In this document: positions 9,923-21,258 of the stretch, piece after piece
How the letters are laid out: the number at the start of each line of letters is the position of its first letter
How positions within the stretch are numbered: the stretch's first letter is position 1
NCBI GenBank assembly: GCA_949775045.1
Contig: OX459095.1
Location: 25,962,978 to 26,026,977, forward strand
Direction of reading: 5' to 3'
Origin: Metridium senile
Taxonomy: Eukaryota; Cnidaria; Anthozoa; Actiniaria; Metridiidae
DNA: 64,000 bases
Notes under the pieces: generated by a model
Database searches by the model: none
Told to the model about the DNA's origin: nothing
The model's input: the letters and a program-made list of their open reading frames with translations, nothing else
Made by a program: the position numbers and the translations under genes

Positions 9923-10314
9923 CCAATAAAATGTTGTTGGGGCATGCATTAATCATAATCATATACCTCGTTTATAAACATTGTAGTTGCGCATCGTTAA
10001 TGAGCTTTAAATATAATTTGTTTTTTACTTTTTACTGTCTAGTAATATTGTGTTCTATTTTTTTAACTTAATGATAATCAGCCAAGTTATTTTTATCTTA
10101 CTGGTGTTTGTTCTAAATAGCATATTGTGTTATAGCACATGAATATATATAACAAGATTGTAAATCACTGTCGTAGCCTGTACACAGCTAAGGAACAGTT
10201 GTTTCTATTTTACTTGACAGTACTGACTTAAGTAAGGATAGTGGTTTAGTGATTTCCTTCTTTAAACCTCTCCGATAAAGAAAAGTATTTCTGAGCTGGC
10301 ACTACCTTAGAATA

Positions 10315-10500
10315 GTCCCCTTCACAGTTCCCTGCGCCATCTTGAAAGGTATAGCCGGGCCTTTGCATCGAAGCGTTGAGCTTGCAATGATAGAGACCTT
10401 TTAACACTTTGCATGCCAAACAATTATTCACGTGCCTCTATCACTGCAAGCTCAACATTCGGCTATCTTTCAAGATGGCGCAGGGAACTGTGAAAGGGAC
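10315..10500. mobile_element. Foldback element, about 186 bp
   Basis: Arms of about 75 bp start GTCCCCTTCACAGTTCCCTG and end CAGGGAACTGTGAAAGGGAC. Both contain GCGCCATCTTGAAAG and a GCTTGCAATGATAGAG-type block. Non-coding. Confidence 0.85.
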
Positions 10501-10560
10501 CGTATTGGCCTAGCTGTTCAATCTTGTAACGAGTCTAAACAAACGAGTGAGTTGCACACC

Positions 10561-11031
10561 AGCTAGTGTTTTCATCTCTCGGTACGTAATCTACAATCGA
10601 GCTAGTTTAATAACACTGTTTCTTGGTTTCCCTGTTTTAGTGATGCATGGGTCGTCTCCCCAGTTCTCATCACAGAACACTACTAATGTTTTCATCTGTC
10701 AGTACGTAATCTACAATCGAGCTAGTTTAATAACAATGTTTCTTGGTTTCCTTGTTTGATGCATGGGTCGTCTCCCCAGTTCTCATCATAAAACACGTCT
10801 ATTAGTGTTTTCATCTGTTGGTACGTAACATCGAGCTAGTTTAATAACAATATTTATTGGTTTCCCTGTTTGATGCATGGGTCTTCTCCCCAGTTCTCAT
10901 CATAAAACACGTCTATTAGTGTTTTCATCTGTTGGTACGAAACATCGAGCTAGTTTAATAACAATATTTCTTGGTTTCCCTGTTTGGTGGGATCGTCTCC
11001 CCAGTTCTCACCACAGACACTACTGCATGTG
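10561..11031. repeat. Four tandem copies of a 114-120 bp repeat
   Basis: Copies start at about 10564, 10684, 10803 and 10917. Each contains GTTTTCATCTGT..GTACG, ATCGAGCTAGTTTAATAACA, TTTCTTGGTTTCCCTGTTTG and GTCTCCCCAGTTCTCA. The array ends five bases before the GPCR stop codon, so it forms the 3' flank, and possibly the 3' UTR, of that gene. In the minus direction each copy supplies TTATTAAAC, and copy 3 contains AATAAA. Confidence 0.92.
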
Positions 11032-11036
11032 ATCTA

Positions 11037-12239
11037 TCACTTCATACATTTACAGAGTACTATCTTGGAGAAAGCCCTGGCATAGAATCGACTCATTGTA
11101 CCATAGCATAGAGGATGCAAAGCACTGGGTAACGTTGTGAGCAAGAACACCCAACTTCTGGCAATATCGTAATAAGGAATCTTGTCTTGGGTAAACACCA
11201 TGAAATGATCCAGCATGAAGAACACTTGATACGGAATATAACATAACAGGAATATCAGAACAATGACGTAAAACATCTTGATGATGTCACGCTCTGACTC
11301 GATCATATGATCACCTTCGTCACAAACCGATGCACTTCGCTGGATAATGGGAGCCTGGGTCGCAGGGATTTCGACAGATCTTCTAACAGAATGGATCGAG
11401 CCTCGAGGGACCATATTCTGCAGGTGAATTACAGGCGCTGATGGTTGTAGAGGGACGGTAAGGAAGTTTTGATCGCAACCATTGCCTTGACTTTCTATAT
11501 AAGTGTTTAAAGTGCTAATGTTGGAGTTGATACGTATCTGTCTACGGGCTTCCATGAATGTCAAGTGTTCTTTAATCGTAAACGATGATGCAGTGTAGGT
11601 TATAAACATGACGGCGACGGGGATAAAGAACTGGCATATTGACCGCACTAATGAGTATGTTGGTAGGCGTGGCGAGAGCATACAATAATAGTACCCAGGG
11701 AAATTTGACATCTCAACGTTCTTGGTAGTTAATACTAATGGCATAGAGAAAGCAAACGAGTAAACCCATATTATACCAATCACAATCAAACACACTCGCC
11801 TTGAAGGTGTCTTTTTATATGGCGTAACTAAGACATTGTATCGATAAAGCGATATACCAACCAATGTTACGGTGGTGACACTAAATGTTACCACGTTACC
11901 GGGTGTGGCAATGTGACACAGGAAACTACCAAACGGCCAATAATATATCTCTTCTTGAACAAATATAAATATCAGAAAAAGTGAATTCATGATCTCGGCG
12001 ACGGCAAGGCATGTAACGAGGTAGTGTGTAAAGGGCTTTCGGGAACTTCTTGTCATACGAATAGCACGAATAACAATGGAATTACCGACGAGAGCTAGAA
12101 TGATCACAAAGGAGAAGAGCACTCGACGAAATGTTACTAGTTGACTTGGTTCCTGGATGCCGATGGTGTCTTGTTGGTTGGCATTAACGCTAGCTACTTG
12201 AGGAGTAGAGTTTGTTAAGTTTGATGTATTCAAAAGCAT
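11037..12239 (-). CDS. Class A (rhodopsin-like) G-protein-coupled receptor, orphan
   Basis: A 400-residue seven-helix plasma-membrane receptor, complete from ATG to TGA without introns. The N terminus has three glycosylation sequons (N4, N7, N10). TM1 is about 39-61 with the conserved N53 (GN). TM2 is about 73-94 as LAVAE, with E82 replacing the usual Asp 2.50. C108 at the start of TM3 should pair with C186 in loop 2. The DRY box is YRY (132-134). TM5 carries P207. TM6 has CYIP (333-336) instead of CWxP, and TM7 has HPLCY (375-379) instead of NPxxY. Loop 3 is long (about 226-316, Ser/Pro-rich). The tail is short with LCKC, possibly palmitoylated. Loss of Asp 2.50 and of the Asn of NPxxY suggests altered sodium-dependent gating. 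The ligand is unknown. The divergent motifs resemble the large lineage-specific receptor sets of cnidarians (inference). The nearby tandem repeats do not interrupt the frame. Confidence 0.93.
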   Translation of the reverse strand: MLLNTSNLTNSTPQVASVNANQQDTIGIQEPSQLVTFRRVLFSFVIILALVGNSIVIRAIRMTRSSRKPFTHYLVTCLAVAEIMNSLFLIFIFVQEEIYYWPFGSFLCHIATPGNVVTFSVTTVTLVGISLYRYNVLVTPYKKTPSRRVCLIVIGIIWVYSFAFSMPLVLTTKNVEMSNFPGYYYCMLSPRLPTYSLVRSICQFFIPVAVMFITYTASSFTIKEHLTFMEARRQIRINSNISTLNTYIESQGNGCDQNFLTVPLQPSAPVIHLQNMVPRGSIHSVRRSVEIPATQAPIIQRSASVCDEGDHMIESERDIIKMFYVIVLIFLLCYIPYQVFFMLDHFMVFTQDKIPYYDIARSWVFLLTTLPSALHPLCYGTMSRFYARAFSKIVLCKCMK

Positions 12240-12255
12240 CTTGGACTATGGAAAT

Positions 12256-12272
12256 CCTGAAAAGAAATCAAA
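12256..12272 (-). promoter_or_regulatory. Likely 3' splice site in the GPCR 5' UTR
   Basis: Minus-strand TTTGATTTCTTTTCAG then GATTTCC, that is, a pyrimidine tract plus AG ending 17 bases upstream of the ATG. This suggests a 5' UTR intron with the coding region in one exon. No upstream exon could be assigned. Confidence 0.5.
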
Positions 12273-12417
12273 GAATATAGTTAATAAATAATCAAAAAAA
12301 AACAACTATATAACAACACTTTAAAATATTGAAAAAAAATAATGAAAAGACTTTCAATTCAAATTATTCCTGTCAATTGTTTTGTATGTTTCTCAGTTTG
12401 CTAGCCTTCTGCGCAGT

Positions 12418-12682
12418 TATACACCTATTTCAATTAACGTTGTCCATCTGGAATGGTTGATCTGAGACCGATAGGAATTGTGGGAGCTCGTTAAACTGCA
12501 AATGCACTATTATAATCACACTTGAATATCAATGTTTACTTCTGAAATACTGTTATCTGCAATTTAGCACCATTCAAATGTGATTAAAACAATGTATTTG
12601 AAATTTAACGAGCTCCCACAAGGCCTATCAGTCTCAGATCAACCATTCCAGATGGACAACGTTAATTGAAATAGTTGTATAA
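12418..12682. mobile_element. MITE/foldback, about 265 bp
   Basis: Arms of about 60 bp: TATACACCTATTTCAATTAA...GATCTGAGACCGATAGG is mirrored by CCTATCAGTCTCAGATC...TTAATTGAAATAGTTGTATA. A second inner match (GTGGGAGCTCGTTAAA / TTTAACGAGCTCCCAC) extends the hairpin. It sits 180 bp upstream of the GPCR start, within its putative first intron or promoter. Confidence 0.88.
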
Positions 12683-12689
12683 TATATAT

Positions 12690-13495
12690 TATATATAGGC
12701 TACAGTTTTCCTGTACGCTAAACTGATGCGAAAACAACTGCAAATTATAAATCTATCTAGACATATTAAGTCTAACAGAAAAGTTCAAAGGATATTAGCA
12801 TTTTCTAATTGAATAAACCAACCGCATGAACTTTATTTGTAGAAGGCTTAAAGTAGTACAAGTCTACTCACTAAAAATATAGACAAATCACTTTTTTTAC
12901 GTCTCAATGCCGCGAGGTAAACCACTAATCTACCCTTGCAACTCAGTTTTTTTTTACGTGGTTGGCCACGCAACATCACCACATCCATGTCAACATTCAT
13001 GACCAGAGGGTGATGATCAATGGGGTTATGATTAACCGTCGACGCCGATATTGTAACCGTCAAGCATATCAAATAATAATAATAATAACGGGTTCTTAGA
13101 ACGCATACAAAAATCTCTATGCGTTTACAAAATGATTAACAAAATGATTAACAAAATGATTATATATCAAATACATAAAAGGCGGCTGTATACAAATTAT
13201 GTTTAGAAAAAATGTGACTTAAAAAGAAATGTCTTAATGTAATTAAAGTGTCTGACATGCGAATTTCTGTAGAGATGTAATATAGATACCACCATTATAT
13301 ATCGTCCCTTTATTGACTTGTAAATCTCCACATGGCTTTTATCCATTTGTAAATTAGTATAATTCTTATCTACTTGTTATCATCTATTTATTTATCTATT
13401 CATGTACATACATATCGCAATTCACATCTTTGATGTGCGAAGATATTATCTATTAAACATTATTATATTATTATTATATTATATGGAGCCTCCTT
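12690..13495. other. Intergenic upstream of the GPCR
   Basis: AT-rich. A short AAAATGATTAAC triplication lies at about 13130-13160. No gene seen. Confidence 0.45.
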
Positions 13496-13788
13496 ATAGA
13501 GTGCTTACACTATGTCCATGAAATAGAATCTAAATAGTTCCTACATATTAGTGTTTATTTGGTGACTATTAGTCACTATCACTCAACTGGAACAGCTTTA
13601 GTAACAATAGACCACAAGACACAAGGGAAATCAAATACTCAAAACCATAGAAAGTTAATACTTTATTCATTGTGTATTGTTACTAAAGCTGTTCCAGTTG
13701 AGTGATAGTGACTAATAGTCACTAAATAAAAACTATTAGTTAGTAACTATTTAGATTTTATTTCATGGACATAGTGTAAGCACTCTAT
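13496..13788. mobile_element. Foldback element, about 293 bp
   Basis: The ends ATAGAGTGCTTACACTATGT / ACATAGTGTAAGCACTCTAT are followed inward by a second long match, GACTATTAGTCACTATCACTC with AACTGGAACAGC. Arms are about 130 bp with small loops of mismatch. Non-coding. Confidence 0.88.
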
Positions 13789-16700
13789 TATCTTAAGTGC
13801 AGAATATTTAAAACTGCGATCTCAATTACGAATTGATTTACATTTCAACCTTTGGCGTCAAAAAACTTAATAATCTTCAATGACAAAAAAATATGATGTA
13901 AAACACTTAACCATCGAAATACTAGTATAAAAAATATTGAACAACATGAAAACAAAATATTCTACAACATGAAACATGGCCAAAATTAATATTAATATAG
14001 ATATTAGTATTTAACTGGATTTATGTCAACCAAAAAAAAAAGAAATCGTACAAGCGCCAATCATGAATACGCAGTGTTTTTAACCGCAGGCCATGTTGCC
14101 CGGTGCACAAGCGCCATATTTATCCTTTCGCCGACTCATGCGTAAACAGTCAAAAAGGTGGATTCCGTAAACCGTCAAAGCTATCCCCCATTGACATTAC
14201 CACAATGTCGGTGTTATAAATGTAAACACAGGGCGGAAAGGGATATTTGCGCGCGTGAAATCGAAAACGTGAATTATTTTCCGTTATTCGGGTGCGGCAG
14301 CATTAATGTGACAGGTGAGCGCCAGAAGTTGATTGACTTAAACCGAATATAATAAAGTGCCCTTGTTGTGCGTGCTGCTCTCAACTGCTAGCGTGACGAT
14401 TACTAATATAGAATAAACCACAATGTCACCATTAATTGACGACACATTGTTGGAAAATTTCTCCTTGGAAACTGATATTTTTTTTCCTCACAAACCAAGA
14501 CTGAACCAAGATAATTATTATGTTGCCAAACGGTGCATGGATTTGTTTTAAGGATGGGTTTTTTGGGGTTTTTTTTCTGACAAACAATCCATGCAGGATA
14601 TTGTCTTTTTCCATAACCGATTATGTATAGATTGTTTTTCCTTGCTTGCGGGGGCTTTTTCAAATCTTCGATTCATATCTTGGGTTTTGTTAAAATGTGG
14701 TATATACTACTACAGATTAGACAAATATAGCACAATCATGATACATAATATTAATTGCATGTGTAAAGATGTTTCTGATGGTTAAAGTTATGATTTTCGT
14801 GACTGACCACTATTTTGCATATTTTGTTATCTGTTCGACAATAACTAACTAATAAACTCATATGTAAACAAAAATCAACAGTAACGTGTATAAATCAATT
14901 GCATTCAGTTAGCTTCTAAAAAAGGGATTTTGTATTCTTAGGACAATTGTGAATGACAATGATCACGATCTACAAGGCACAGACCAAAACATCTGTACCT
15001 ATTCATACTGCAGTACACTCGTTGCGTTGCATCACTTGGAATATTTGTTCTACAGTGAAAATACTTGAAAACTGAAACACTTTTCAAGTTGTCCAGAATG
15101 GAAAATTATCACAAATATATGTTGTCATAGAACGTCAAAATCGTTGTCCATTATATTCAATATAACTTTATATATTATGTATGGTTTCATTAAAAACTTT
15201 TTAAAAAAATCCGGCCCTCCTCGCTTTTTCAGTAAAAGTTAAAAAGAAAATTAAAAAAAAAACATATCACCAGTGGCAGTGACTAATTTTCACTCCAACT
15301 GTAGTTATCTTTGTAAAGTGAATTCAAATTCAAACTGATTGCCTAGTTTGAAGTTCATCTATATACAAACTCATTATTCAAACCTTAAAAAAAATTATTC
15401 AAACCTATATTTTTTATAAATAGGGATATTTATTCGACCTTTCAAGACAATGCTGTTTGAGCAAAGCTATTTGTTTCTGTATCTTCCTAGTATATTTTCT
15501 GTTTTTTTATTTTTCTCTGCATGTCAGCCTAATACAAATCCATACAAGCATATTTGTATTCATTTTATAGTTTCTATACGTAAACTAATAGTTTTTTTCC
15601 GCTTAAATAATCAAAAATAATCAAATCTTAAAATATCTTGGACTACCTTTTAAACTTGGAGGTTTTCGCGCTTCGTTCAAAAAACAGAGTTGTTCCGTCT
15701 TTCCAAAGTGGTGTTTGAAATGACCTTGTAGATATGATATAAAAGGCATTCACTTTAATGGATCGCCCGCAGCTGTTCACGTTGTTTTTCTTTCAAAAGT
15801 CTTTTGTCATGTACTGTCCTCTTTAGGTAATGACATCATCTTCTATGTTCTCGAGGACTAAAAACCAGTCAGTTCCGAGGTCGAGATGTGTAATGATGAT
15901 CAGACTAGTTACAGTCTGTGATCAGGCTCTGTGGTAATGATAGTGTGTGCAATATATATGTAAAAAAGATAGTGTGTACGATATTAGATACTTAATAGGG
16001 TTTTGGAAAGAAATACCCCGACGGCGATATGCTTTTTTTTTAAATCCTCCAGCCTGCTTTGCGCGCTCTCTTAAATTAAAAACTAGATAAACCGGTTTAC
16101 GCCTTCCTAAAAGCAATAAAATCTTGCTGAAACATTTTCAGAAACGTTCTCTGTCAGTTTTGGCAGTTTTTTTGCGTATCTTTGATTCATCTCGTCGAGA
16201 CCGTTCATTTATAGCCAAAACCATTGCATTGCAAGTAGGATTGTTAACTTAACATGGTTTTTTTTCTAGATCAGTAAATCAATCAGTTGGAGGCGGAGCT
16301 TACATCAAATTACGAGTTGATTTACGATTTCGTATATAGCTCCTAAAATATATGCGTATCAAATAAAAAAATCTAGTAAGGTTTTTGTTCTAAAAATGTT
16401 GTTCATTAATAACTCAATTAGTTTTTACGAGTTTTGAGTGAAAAATATACTTTCAGGTGTGATAGAAATTCTTTGGAAACAAAGAACTCTAAAGTGGAAA
16501 CGAATTTTGTTGACTTCTGAATAAATGGATTAACTAAATTAACTAATACAAGGACTGCATTCATGGTTTTATTATTATTATGACTTATCTTTTCTTTTAT
16601 TCAATTATATATAGGAAACCCACTAGCTATCGTCCTAAAATTAATTCTAATAGATTCAAAAACACATTTGTAAATAGAATCATTTTTAAGTATAGCCCTT

Positions 16701-16869
16701 ATTGTTTTTTCAATTTTGTATAGATGAAATCAATATTGTTATTATTATTGGATTTGTTATTATATAGACCGACTTTGGATAGTTGTGTTTGATATAAATA
16801 TATGTTTATCACTGAGTAATTCTTATCAGTCATCCTGATGAATATTCAGTATGAAAATAACTTTGTCTT
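13789..16869. other. Intergenic, 3 kb without a supportable gene
   Basis: Short open frames near 14158-14785 and 15922 have no recognisable domain. The stretch is AT-rich with homopolymer runs, and I see no tandem array or long hairpin. Confidence 0.45.
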
Positions 16870-16876
16870 ATCTTAT

Positions 16877-17207
16877 CACAGGGAGCCCAATCTCATCACT
16901 TGTGATCTTTTACAGTAAATGTATGGAGTCGAGAGATATCCTTTCGCTGTGCCTCAAATATACAATAATAAAAACTAGATAGTTGTGTATAACTGTTTTC
17001 TAGTGTGTGACCGAGTTTTAGCTCAATTAGAGCGATTTTGACAGAAATAGCTAAAACGCGGTCACACACTAGAAAACAGTTATACACAACTATCTACATA
17101 AAAAAAAAGTTTTTATTATTGTATATTTGAGGCACAGCGAAAGGATATCTCTCGACTCCATACATTTACTGTAAAAGATCACAAGTGATGAGCTTGGGCT
17201 CCCTGTG
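16877..17207. mobile_element. MITE with CACAGGGAGCCC ends and 7-bp target duplication, copy 1
   Basis: A 331-bp palindrome with ends CACAGGGAGCCCAA / TTGGGCTCCCTGTG. The perfect direct repeat ATCTTAT flanks it at 16870-16876 and 17208-17214. The arms of about 150 bp include TATACACAACTATCTA and GCACAGCGAAAGGAT. A shorter relative is at 42346-42513, also with a 7-bp duplication. Confidence 0.93.
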
Positions 17208-17288
17208 ATCTTATAAATATTCCAATGCGTATAATGTGATGCCCAACCAGCCCCTCCCCTCCACTTTTCGTTAGTCTGTAAATAGACA

Positions 17289-17931
17289 TACCGTATTACT
17301 CGAATAAGCGCCGCCCCGAATAAGCACCTACCTCGCCGCATTCAAACGGTATAATAGACGACTTTCATAAATGGCCTCCACTAATAATCATAATTTTTTA
17401 AATTGATGTTTTAAGAAAAAGAAAGCTATCATATGATAGGGATTCACCATAAAAATAACTTGTGAAAGTTTGAGAAAAAGCGATTAAATTTGCAAGATGC
17501 AATAAGAGTCTGAAACATCAGAAAAATACCAAAACGAGGCTTCAAAGGCCCTGGCCTCAGCAGAAAATTAAATACAAATCTCAACATTTTTCATTGAGCA
17601 CAACTTCTTTGGTATTTTAGCCAGAGCATCAAAGCCTTCCAAACATGCCTATTTCAGGTGGTTCTTTCATATGACAATGCTAAAATATTAAAATATCTGT
17701 TTACTTGGAAAATCATTTTCCGGTATTATGGTATTTATGAAAGTGGTCTATGCCACTAGCTCTAGAACAGCATTGGAAATCAATTTTTATCAAAAGCTAC
17801 ACTCTTATATTTCACTGCTCGCCCATTAATTAAATTTTTTCCCAAATATTCGTAGTTCTGATCAAGAAGGGGACAGTGAGATTGAAAAACATTTAATAAG
17901 CGCCTCGGCGCTTAATCGAGTAACTACGGTA
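17289..17931. mobile_element. TIR element with ACCGTATT..CGAATAAGCG ends, copy 1
   Basis: Ends TACCGTATTACTCGAATAAG / CTTAATCGAGTAACTACGGTA. The interior 17757-17880 (CTCTAGAACAGCATTGGAAA ... GTTCTGATCAAGAAGGGGAC) recurs at 51237-51357 in the second copy. It is interrupted by the element at 17354-17751. Confidence 0.85.
17354..17751. mobile_element. Nested TIR element with ATAGACNACTTTCATAAAT ends, copy 1
   Basis: 398 bp with ends ATAGACGACTTTCATAAATG / ATTTATGAAAGTGGTCTAT, lying inside the 17289-17931 element. The same family forms the host of the nested region at 57540-59320, matching over GAAAGCTATCATATGATA, GTGAAAGTTTGAGAAAAA and CTATTTCAGGTGGTTCTTTC. Confidence 0.88.
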
Positions 17932-17939
17932 CACGAAGT

Positions 17940-18449
17940 CTGGCCCAAAAAGCACCGCACTTTTTTCATAAGAGAAACCAATGACAAAAAACAGTGAAGC
18001 TTAAAATACGCGGGAACTATTTTAAACACCCATGGTCGCATTGTTTTCTCGTAGTACGTCTGACTGAGAATGAATTATAGCACTCAAGTCAAAATGAACA
18101 ACGCAAAGCATGCTGGTTAGTGACCATGTGTCTTAAATTACCAGGAAAAACGAGATTCAGGAAGAAGGAGGAAATAGATGATATAATTGTAAAGAGAGGG
18201 GGCGAAAAGTAAATAATTCGCTTTGTAGAGGGTTGCTAGGATATGCCTTTCCTCTATACCAGAATGTACAAAAATGTCATAACTTTAATACAATAAATAT
18301 TTCCATGTGCCCCTAGTTGCAATTATTTTCAACATTAAAATCATCCCAAATCACTGGGGAATTTAAGGTCGTCCATGTCGTACGGCTGAATATTTCAAGT
18401 TTTATGTTTACAAGAGCATTAATTTAAAGCTAGGGGATCCATTGTTGTT
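17940..18449. other. Intergenic, no gene seen
   Basis: No domain, array or hairpin that I can support. Confidence 0.45.
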
Positions 18450-18910
18450 TAATATTAAGAGTGAATGGTCTGATCCCAGGTGTAATCGATGTATATGAGG
18501 TAAGTAGTCTAAAGAAAGACTGATGGTGTTGATGCCTGACGTTGCGATAAACTGAGCGGAAGTGATCTTCAGAGTAATGAAGCGAAAAGGCAGTAGCAGT
18601 GAGTAGTGGTATATAAATAGATGAATTGCAACCATTCCCAGAAGAGTGAATTAAACAAAAGAAATGGCAGCCATGCTGGTGGTCTTGACAAATGAAAACC
18701 ATCACCATGACTTTTGTTCAATTCACTCTCCTGGGAATGGTTGCAATCCCCATCTATACCAGACATATAAATACCACCACTGTCTTCTCGTTTCTTTACT
18801 CTGAAGATGACTTCCGCTCAGTTTTTTCAACGTCAGACATCAACACCATCAGACTCAAGACTACACTACACGGCCAGACGTACATATATCATCTACATTG
18901 TTTAATATTG
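18450..18910. mobile_element. Foldback element carrying two GAAGATGACTTCCGCTCAG motifs
   Basis: Arms of about 200 bp in inverted orientation. The minus-strand motif at about 18520-18580 (CTCTGAAGATCACTTCCGCT ... CGCAACGTCAGGCATC) is mirrored by 18799-18855 on the plus strand. I recall this CTGAAGATGACTTCCGC ... ACGTCAG block as a widespread invertebrate repeat. No protein is encoded. Confidence 0.75.
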
Positions 18911-20249
18911 CTTTGAAAGCCGTAATCGTACAATTTATCGTAATTTATTGATACTAAAAGCTAAAATTTTCCGGAGATACTTGGCAAATACTCCTTTTTT
19001 CAATTTGAAGCAGTCAAAGTGGCTATAAAAAGCTATAAAAGTAATGGTTCTACTTACTCCAATGTTAGTATATTGATGAAGGGTTGAACACGGGCTTCTT
19101 AAGTTGTTTTCCAAAGAGCTCACTGAAAAACAAACACATTAAAATCAATGTTTTCCATGTACAAATATTTCATTGCAAACATATGTGTTAAACAAGCTCC
19201 ACTCGTGTAAAAGCACTATACGACAACTTCGACAAAAAAAAAACCTCGCCATATTGTCTGGCAAAAAGAACCATTGAAATATAAAGTCATTTTATATAGT
19301 GCATTCAGAGAGTCTACTAGAAATTGTTTGTTATTTAGTTAAATTAAAACGTCCAGGACCATGCATGTTTCAGTGAAAAACTTTGACGGTCTGGCCGATC
19401 TGAATCTGGATCTAAAATGTTCAAGTTAGTCCAACGACTTTGAAGTTGATTACAAAAATACGCAATCTTAACTCGAAACACACCTTGTCGTGTTCTAATT
19501 ACTACAATGTAAACGTCGCAATTTGCAGCTAGTTATTGTGACTCAGATAAAAAGATAGGTATAGGTATTTTAGAATAGGTAAATCCTTCATGGCTTACAA
19601 ATTAATAATAGTTATAGATACCTATTTCAATAGAGTTAGTCTCCAAAAACCTACATAAGTGACGGCCACTAAGGACCATGCAGAATAGCAAAACAAGTGG
19701 TTTGCGAATGCTCCCACACAAGAGGCAAAACATCGGATAAAACAATTTAAATTTTAATGCGAAATTTAAAGCATATTTGAATTTTATATTTTTTACCTAA
19801 TTCTGCTGGCTTCTGTTTTGTGGCTCTTCAGTATTACAGGTGTTGGTAGCTTTATAAGTACATTGTTTATCATTGTCCTGAAAGAGCACTTACTAGCAAT
19901 GCGCTTTCATAATTAACAAGACAGAGTAGACAATGGTAGATATATGTAATTGATCAAAAGAATAAATTCCATTGAATATAATCGGATATTCTATTATAAG
20001 TGGTTAAAAAATTATAAGAGAGTTGAAGCCCTTAATGCTAGTTCTTTAATTATTATTTCTTTTGAAAATTTGACTTTATTATTAACTGAGGTGCTCCTAA
20101 AGTGATCATCTGCTTCCCGTAAAAACAAAATAAAAACAAAAAAATAAAATTACAAAATTTTAATGAGATATGCTGCTTTTATTTTTCATCATTGATGTAT
20201 AAATAAATTTGTCCGAAAGGTAACTATATTTTTAAGTGAATATAGATCA
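18911..20249. other. Intergenic, no gene seen
   Basis: AT-rich with no supportable feature. Confidence 0.45.
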
Positions 20250-20512
20250 CTTAGATTAAAGTAAAGTAAGGTAAAGTAGTCTTGTTTAAAGTCGGTAGAT
20301 CGTGACAGTCATTAATTTGAGGCAGACGCTGTCAGCTCATTTTACTCCCCTCTATCATTCTGTGCTCTGTTTTATGGGTATTTAAAGCTTCTTAAAGCTA
20401 CACAGAAAGGAGAGAAGTCGAAACAAGGATGTGAAGTTATAACTGGGTATCCAACTCAGGACCTCTGTCACAGAACACCGCGCACTATAACCAACTGTGC
20501 TTTCCTGTCTAC
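20250..20512 (-). mobile_element. tRNA-derived SINE
   Basis: Reading on the minus strand: an A box (AGCACAGTTGGTTATAG) and a B box (GGTCCTGAGTTGGATACCC) spaced as in a tRNA (20440-20512), a tRNA-unrelated body with AAGCTTCTTAAAGC-type pairing, and a tail of CTTTA/CTTAC pentamers at 20255-20280. Pol III-transcribed, non-autonomous. The partner LINE is not identified. Confidence 0.75.
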
Positions 20513-20699
20513 TTCAGATTATTGTTATTGCTATCTTATCACCATCACCATTATCATTATGATGATCATCATCATCATTGTTTTTTTTTTATTATTATGA
20601 CTACTGAACATCAGAAGTGATGTTGTTGTTGTTGATATAATGTCAATCATCTTTATCATGATCACTGATACAAATGGACATCCCTCAAGTACAAAAGAT

Positions 20700-21258
20700 G
20701 ACATTCCTTTCGGGGTTTTTCATCATCATCATCATCATCATTATTATTATCATTATTATAGTTGCTTTTATCATCTTCATCATCATCGTTTTGCTATTTT
20801 TAGTTGTTTCTATTGCAGTCATCATCGTTATCATAGTCATCATCATCATCATTATTATAGTTGCTTTTATCATCTTCATCATCATCGTTTTACTGTTTTT
20901 AGTTGTTTCTATTGCAGTCATCATCGTTATCATTATGATCATCATCATCATCATTATTATTGTTACTTTTATCATCTTCATCATCATCGTTTTACTGTTT
21001 TTATTTGTTTCTATTGCAGTCATCATCGTTATCATAGTCATCATCATCATCATTATTATTGTTGCTTTTATCATCTTCATCATCATCGTTTTACTGTTTT
21101 TAGTTGTTTCTATTGCAGTCATCATCGTTATCATAGTCATCATCATCATCATTATTATTGTTACTTTTATCATCTTCACCATCATCGTTTTTACTTTTTT
21201 AGTTGTTTCTATTGCATGCAGTCATCATCATCATCATCATCATCATCATCACCATAAA
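20700..21258. repeat. ATC-rich higher-order repeat, 99-102 bp units
   Basis: TATTGCAGTCATCATCGTTA recurs at 20811, 20910, 21012 and 21111, with a last variant at 21210. Unit lengths are 99 or 102, always multiples of three, so three frames stay open on the plus strand and produce poly-I/poly-H pseudo-proteins. An (ATC)n run closes it at 21220-21250. Confidence 0.92.

Noticed and set aside
16832..16858. CTGATGAATATTCAGTATGAAAA as a hammerhead ribozyme
   Set aside because: CUGAUGA, a 3-bp stem and GAAA are present, but no helix I or stem III partner is found nearby and no second copy exists.
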